Assembly: GCF_051487185.1 (NCBI RefSeq) | Contig: NZ_JAHVDK010000002.1 | Coordinates: 186,001 to 250,000, forward strand | Length of the DNA: 64,000 nt | Reading direction: 5' to 3' | Origin: Inquilinus limosus_F | Lineage (GTDB): Bacteria; Pseudomonadota; Alphaproteobacteria; DSM-16000; Inquilinaceae | Shown: piece after piece, positions 60,440 to 64,000 of the stretch | Layout: each line of letters opens with the position of its first letter | How positions within the stretch are numbered: position 1 is the stretch's first letter | Position numbers and translations under genes: made by a program | The notes under the pieces: generated by a model | Databases searched by the model: none | What the model saw: the letters and a program-made list of their open reading frames with translations, nothing else | What the model was told of the DNA's origin: nothing

Positions 60440-60604
60440 TCACCCGCTCATGTCGCCCCGACCCAGTGATTCCCCTTGACTTGATTGTTCCTGTTTTGTT
60501 CTAATTACGATGTGACGCTTGCCGCCAGAAGGCGCGATGACGATGATGGGGGTCGGAGAGTCGATCTCAAAGACCCGTCGGATCAGTCCGTCGTCGGTGG
60601 CCAT
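60440..60604 (-). CDS. small ORF at the end of the ParE-type toxin operon
   Basis: A 54-residue ORF whose ATG 60604 overlaps the toxin gene by 22 bases. It contains RVFEIDSPTPIIVIAPSGGK and a Lys/Gln-rich tail. No family is recognised, and it may simply be a chance reading frame. A GTTC-N7-GTTC match lies inside its 3' half. Confidence 0.35.
   Translation of the reverse strand: MATDDGLIRRVFEIDSPTPIIVIAPSGGKRHIVIRTKQEQSSQGESLGRGDMSG
60487..60501. promoter_or_regulatory. LexA-like box GTTC-N7-GTTC
   Basis: GTTC (60487-60490), CTGTTTT, GTTC (60498-60501) matches the alphaproteobacterial SOS box exactly, and the AT-rich flanks fit real LexA sites. No SOS gene follows on either strand, so it is either an orphan or a chance match. 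Confidence 0.4.
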
Positions 60605-60867
60605 CGGCGGGCGGCGTGGACCAGTGCCAGGACCCACACCGTGTCGCCCTGGATTTCGTAGACGAGGCAGTAGTTTTCGTGCGGGATCAGCTCGCGTGTG
60701 CCGGGGATCTTTCCGGCGCGGCCAAGCATCGGGAAATCGGCCAGCTTTGCCGCTGCATCGCCGAAACGCCGATCCATCCGGCTCGCCGCCGACCGGCTGT
60801 CGGCGGCTATATGATCCCGAATATCGGTACGATCCTGCTCGGCTTCCGGCGTCCAGATGACCTTCAC
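60583..60867 (-). CDS. ParE/RelE family toxin
   Basis: A 94-residue member of the ParE/RelE toxin superfamily. It has WTPEAEQDRTDIRDHIAADS (helices 1-2), FPMLGRAGKIPGTRELIPHE and the final strand YEIQGDTVWVLALVHAARRWP. ParE-type members act on DNA gyrase. It starts with GTG 60867, which overlaps the antitoxin stop (GTGA), so the pair is translationally coupled. The antitoxin-toxin order is normal for this family. Confidence 0.88.
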   Translation of the reverse strand: MKVIWTPEAEQDRTDIRDHIAADSRSAASRMDRRFGDAAAKLADFPMLGRAGKIPGTRELIPHENYCLVYEIQGDTVWVLALVHAARRWPPTTD

Positions 60868-61166
60868 GAACCGGTCTCGTCGGCCTCCCGCAACAGTTCC
60901 GCACGCCGGGCCGCGAACTCGGCTTCGACCTCTTCATTCGACCGACCGCGGCCGGCCCGCATCGACGCACGCGCGATCTCGACCTTGCGGCGGAGGAACT
61001 CGTCGTACTCACGCTCCTCGCGACGGCGCTGGACGAATTCGCGCATCAGCTCCCGCATCACCTGCGAGGCGGGCCGATGGGCCGCCTCGGCTTCGGCCAT
61101 GAAGGCGTCGCGGAGCTCTGCTTCGAGCTTCATCGTGAAAACGGCTTCTTTCGGCATGCTCGTCAT
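60864..61166 (-). CDS. antitoxin partner of the ParE-type toxin
   Basis: A 100-residue protein with an N-terminal MTSMPKEAVFTMKLEAELRD strand-helix motif typical of ribbon-helix-helix antitoxins, and a charged helical C-terminus (FVQRRREEREYDEFLRRKVE) that should bind the toxin. ATG 61166 or 61157 is the likely start; the frame is open upstream to 61265. It would repress its own operon and neutralise the toxin encoded next. Confidence 0.8.
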   Translation of the reverse strand: MTSMPKEAVFTMKLEAELRDAFMAEAEAAHRPASQVMRELMREFVQRRREEREYDEFLRRKVEIARASMRAGRGRSNEEVEAEFAARRAELLREADETGS

Positions 61167-61239
61167 TCCGCATCCGACGGATACTGAGGAAGTATATACG
61201 ACCTCATTACCAGGCGCAAAACGGGCATCCGCCGGCAGC

Positions 61240-61752
61240 TCAGCCCAGGCCGCGGATCGCCGCAATCGCCGCCTGCGGGTCGGTCCAGTCTTCGGCCGCC
61301 ACCCGCCGGAAATCGGCGTCCGGGACGGCGGCGACGCAGGGCACTTCCATCAGCTCGGTCCACCAGGACACGATCTCGGCATCGGCGTCGAAGCCGATGA
61401 AATCGGCGCCGGCCTCGCCGGCTTCCATCGCCTCGTGCCGGCTGGTGCCGACGGCGACGCCGACGATCGCCTGGGCGCCGACGGCCTTGCGCGCCGCGGC
61501 GTAGCCGCCGGGGCCGACCACCACGCCGTCGCAGCCCGTCCGGGCGGCGAGGGCCGCATCGTCGCGCAGCAGGAAGGCGACGCCGCACTCCTGCGCGATG
61601 TCGCGCAACCGTTCGACCGCGGCCCTTGCCGCGGCCGGATCGGCCGGCACAGCCATCTCGACGCAGGCGACGTCACCGGCGCCGAGCGCGGCCGCGAACA
61701 CCGCCGGATCGAGCTCCGGCGGGATCGCGAGATAGATGCGGGGGTCGCTCAG
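61240..61752 (-). CDS. thiamine phosphate synthase-like protein
   Basis: About 170 residues resembling a ThiE/TenI TIM barrel: RIYLAIPPELDPAVFAAAL, CGVAFLLRDDAALAARTGCDGVVV, VGPGGYAAARKAVG and EAGEAGADFIGFDADAE. The family makes thiamine phosphate from the pyrimidine and thiazole units, but this member is short and lacks a clear phosphate-loop signature, so its activity is doubtful. No ATG or GTG lies near its N-terminus. The best initiation point is CTG 61752, with AAGGAA just upstream and overlapping the aldolase TGA. It follows the aldolase gene in the same operon. Confidence 0.75.
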   Translation of the reverse strand: MSDPRIYLAIPPELDPAVFAAALGAGDVACVEMAVPADPAAARAAVERLRDIAQECGVAFLLRDDAALAARTGCDGVVVGPGGYAAARKAVGAQAIVGVAVGTSRHEAMEAGEAGADFIGFDADAEIVSWWTELMEVPCVAAVPDADFRRVAAEDWTDPQAAIAAIRGLG

Positions 61753-62681
61753 GGTTCCTTGCCCTGGAAGATGCGGACCAGGGTATCGAGCAGCTCGAGC
61801 GCCTCTTCCCGCGGCCGGCGGAAGCAATTGCGGCCGATGATCGAGCCGTTGCCGCCGCCGTCGCGGATGGCGCGGGCGTCGTCCAGCACCGAAGCGGTGT
61901 CCTTGGCGGCGCCGCCGGAGAACACGACGATGCGGCGGCCGTTGAAGCAGGAGCGCATGACCTCGGCGACGCGCTCGGCCTGGGTGCCGATCGCGATCCT
62001 GGCGCCGTCGAACTCCTTCTTCGCCTCCTTCTGCTCGATGAATTCGGTCGGCAGCTTCACCTTGATGACATGGGCGCCGAGCTGGCTGGCCAGATGCGCG
62101 GCATAGGCCACTACATCGATCGCGGTCTCGCCTTCCTTGGTGATGGCGCCGCCGCGCGGATAGGACCACAGCACGGTCGGCAGGCCGACCGACTTGGCCT
62201 CGCGGATCAGTTCGCCGATCTCCTCCATCTGGTCCAGTCCGCGGTCCGAGCCCGGATAGATGGTGAAGCCGATCGCCGTGCAGCCCAGCCGCAGCGCGTC
62301 ATCGACCGAGGCGTAGATCGCCTGGTCGGCATCCTCCTTGGCGCGGGACAGGCTGTTGGCGTGGTTCAGCTTCAGGATGGTCGGAATCTGGCCGTACAGC
62401 TTGCCGCTCGAGACCTCGAGCTGGCCGAGCGGCGCGGCATAGGCGTTCAGCCCGGCGTCGATCGCCAGCTGGTGGTGGTAGAGCGGGTCGTAGCCGCCGG
62501 GATTGACGGCGAAGCTGCGGGCCGGACCGTGCTCGATCCCCTGGTCGACCGGCAGGATGATCATCTTGCCGGTGCCGCCGAGACGGCCGTTCATCAGGAG
62601 CTGCGCGAGCTTGGCCTTCACGGCCGGGTTTTCGCTGTCGTAGTTCGACAGGATTTTCTGCACGCGCGGGCTGATTCTCAT
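61749..62681 (-). CDS. fba: class I fructose-bisphosphate aldolase
   Basis: A 310-residue aldolase of the DeoC/FbaB archaeal-type class I family, which cleaves fructose-1,6-bisphosphate. Landmarks are MIILPVDQGIEHGPARSFAVN, GQIPTILKLNHANSL, ADQAIYASVDDALRLGCTAI, GFTIYPGSDRGL and IKVKLPTEF, the region of the Schiff-base Lys. Starting at ATG 62681 (MRISPRVQKIL) gives the usual family length; the frame is open to 62720. It overlaps the following ThiE-like gene. It could serve glycolysis or gluconeogenesis. Confidence 0.92.
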   Translation of the reverse strand: MRISPRVQKILSNYDSENPAVKAKLAQLLMNGRLGGTGKMIILPVDQGIEHGPARSFAVNPGGYDPLYHHQLAIDAGLNAYAAPLGQLEVSSGKLYGQIPTILKLNHANSLSRAKEDADQAIYASVDDALRLGCTAIGFTIYPGSDRGLDQMEEIGELIREAKSVGLPTVLWSYPRGGAITKEGETAIDVVAYAAHLASQLGAHVIKVKLPTEFIEQKEAKKEFDGARIAIGTQAERVAEVMRSCFNGRRIVVFSGGAAKDTASVLDDARAIRDGGGNGSIIGRNCFRRPREEALELLDTLVRIFQGKEP

Positions 62682-62801
62682 CGTCCGTCTTCCTCGAAGC
62701 GGTGGATCGGTCGGCTGCAATCCCTAGCCGAGTGGGTCGGCTTGTTCAACGCCGCCGGCGCACAAATGTTTCGTGATAAATGTACGACGAATTCGGCGGC
62801 T

Positions 62802-63239
62802 CTAAGCCGCTTCGGTCCGCGTCCGGATCGAGGACAGCATCAGGCTGGTCTCGGTCAGGGAGATGCCCTGGATCTGCCGGATCCGGCGCAGCGTCTGGTC
62901 GAAGGCCTCCAGCGTCGCCGTCTCGATCTCGGCCACGATGTCCCAGCGGCCGTTGGTGGAATGCAGCGCCCGCACCTCCGGGAAGCCGCGCAGCCGCTGC
63001 ATCACCCGGTCGGCCGCCTGGCCCTCGACCTCGATCATGGTGATGGCGCGGATCGGGAGGGGCTGGCTGCCGGCCTTGACCACGATGGTGAAGCCCTGGA
63101 TCACGCCGGTGTCGACCAGCCGGTCGATCCGGGCCCGCACCGTGGCGCGGGAAACGCCGAGCGTCGCCGCGAGAGTCGCGATCGGAGTCCGGGCATCGGC
63201 GCGCAGCAGCGACAGCAGCCTGTGGTCGAGATCGTCCAT
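62802..63239 (-). CDS. Lrp/AsnC family transcriptional regulator
   Basis: A 145-residue regulator. The helix-turn-helix is at about residues 19-38 (PIATLAATLGVSRATVRARI), followed by the RAM effector domain (RAITMIEVEGQAADRVMQRL, HSTNGRWDIVAEIETATLEA). It is divergent from an arginase gene, and by analogy with arginine-catabolic clusters in other alphaproteobacteria it probably activates or controls that gene. The 124-base gap is the likely operator region. Confidence 0.9.
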   Translation of the reverse strand: MDDLDHRLLSLLRADARTPIATLAATLGVSRATVRARIDRLVDTGVIQGFTIVVKAGSQPLPIRAITMIEVEGQAADRVMQRLRGFPEVRALHSTNGRWDIVAEIETATLEAFDQTLRRIRQIQGISLTETSLMLSSIRTRTEAA

Positions 63240-63363
63240 TCTGATCAGGATGCCTTTCCAGATTGCTCAATCCGATGACCAAAATAGCCATGATGCCATC
63301 TTTATGTCACCCCCCGGCGGGCGGATAATCGGTCTCGGACCTCGCCGACAGGGATGGCAGGAT

Positions 63364-64000
63364 ATGGACGGAACGCAGACCGATCGCAGGCAGCAACGAC
63401 CCTCGCGCATCGCCCTGGTGGGCGCACCGGTCGAGGTCGGGGCCGGGCATCGCGGCGCCGTGATGGGCCCGGCGGGGCTGCGCACCGCGGGCCTGCTGCC
63501 CAGCCTGCAGGGCCTCGGCTTCGAGGTCGAGGATCTGGGCGACCTGGCGCCGGCGCGGCCGCTGCCCGCTGTCGCCGAGACGCCGCAGATGCGCCACCTG
63601 CCGGAGATCGCGGGCTGGGCCCGGGTCCTGAGCGACAAGGCCTGCGCGCTGATGCGGCAGGGCGTGCTGCCGATCTTCCTCGGCGGCGATCACAGCCTGT
63701 CGATGGGCACCGTCAACGGCGTGCTGCGCCATTGCCGCGAGGCCGGGCGCGAGCTGTTCGTGCTCTGGCTCGACGCCCATACCGATTTCAACACGCCGGC
63801 GACCACGCCGTCGGGCAACATGCACGGCATGTCGGCGGCCCTGCTGTGCGGCGAGCCGGGGCTGGACGACGTCTTCGGCAGCGGGCCGCGCGAGCGCCTC
63901 GACCCGCAGAATCTCTGCATCTTCGGCGCCCGCTCGATCGACCGCGAGGAAAGGGCGCTGCTGCGCCGCCGCGGGGTCGAGGTGTTCGACATGCGCCTGA
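63364..64000 (+). CDS. rocF: arginase, 3' end beyond the window
   Basis: The first 212 codons of an arginase that runs off the right edge. Arginase hydrolyses arginine to ornithine and urea with a Mn2 cluster. Metal-ligand motifs are seen: FLGGDHSLSMG (first His) and WLDAHTDFNTPATTPSGNMHG (Asp-His-Asp cluster). The DMRL at the right edge belongs to the next strand, before the C-terminal D-x-D ligands. A divergent Lrp-type regulator precedes it. Length to the edge is consistent with a full gene of about 300 residues. Confidence 0.9.
   Translation, partial: MDGTQTDRRQQRPSRIALVGAPVEVGAGHRGAVMGPAGLRTAGLLPSLQGLGFEVEDLGDLAPARPLPAVAETPQMRHLPEIAGWARVLSDKACALMRQGVLPIFLGGDHSLSMGTVNGVLRHCREAGRELFVLWLDAHTDFNTPATTPSGNMHGMSAALLCGEPGLDDVFGSGPRERLDPQNLCIFGARSIDREERALLRRRGVEVFDMRL

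Overview
The window is about 64 kb of high-GC chromosomal DNA from an alphaproteobacterium, most likely a member of the Rhodospirillales or a neighbouring order. The evidence is the uniform GC-rich codon use, seven intergenic palindromic repeats of the kinds common in alphaproteobacteria, the abundance of LysR regulators and ABC/MFS/RND transporters, a DUF1127 domain, a class I aldolase followed by a ThiE-like gene, and an Lrp/arginase divergon. The genus cannot be fixed from the sequence alone. No rRNA, tRNA, CRISPR array, transposase or integrase was seen.

Layout. 0-7.6 kb: small enzymes (ABM, VOC, GNAT), a membrane-anchored pentapeptide-repeat protein, an EamA exporter, aroA, a cupin and a LysR regulator. 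7.7-11.7 kb: an operon of an argininosuccinate-lyase-family enzyme with a complete polar amino acid ABC importer, divergent from that LysR gene. 11.9-19.2 kb: an iron-permease-like protein, glutathionyl-hydroquinone reductase, wrbA, an ArsR/MFS divergon with two matching operators, a glycosyltransferase-like orphan and a NepI-like exporter. 19.4-24.3 kb: a Tat-exported PaoABC-type molybdenum aldehyde oxidase and a LysR gene. 24.3-30.6 kb: a frameshifted MFS gene, a DUF1127-GNAT fusion, two LysR genes, an Hsp20 gene with a sigma-32 promoter, and an EmrB/QacA exporter.

30.7-36.1 kb holds a compact, translationally coupled biosynthetic cassette: acyl carrier protein, fatty acyl-AMP ligase fused to a thioesterase, and two tandem cytochromes P450. 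An exporter follows it and a two-component system precedes it. The thioesterase has Cys in place of its nucleophilic Ser. 36.2-45.0 kb: the two-component system, a divergent Spy/CpxP-like periplasmic protein and a complete RND tripartite pump. 45.0-47.1 kb: a LysR/oxidoreductase divergon.

47.2-53.5 kb is an orphan type VI secretion module: vgrG, a DUF4123 adaptor, an effector whose C-terminus closely resembles the Bacillus competence nuclease NucA, and two tandem proteins resembling the NucA inhibitor Nin (ComJ). A multiply frameshifted, AT-rich gene remnant lies beyond. The later genes here are clearly lower in GC, which suggests horizontal acquisition of an effector-immunity cassette. This module and the ligase/P450 cassette are the two most interesting systems in the window.

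54.3-64.0 kb returns to core-like content: MscS, argS, a DUF3141 (PhaC-like) protein behind three consecutive hairpins, a ParE-type toxin-antitoxin pair, class I fructose-bisphosphate aldolase with an overlapping ThiE-like gene, and an AsnC/Lrp regulator divergent from an arginase gene cut off by the window edge. Three or four genes carry apparent single-base frameshifts, which are either assembly errors or real gene decay.
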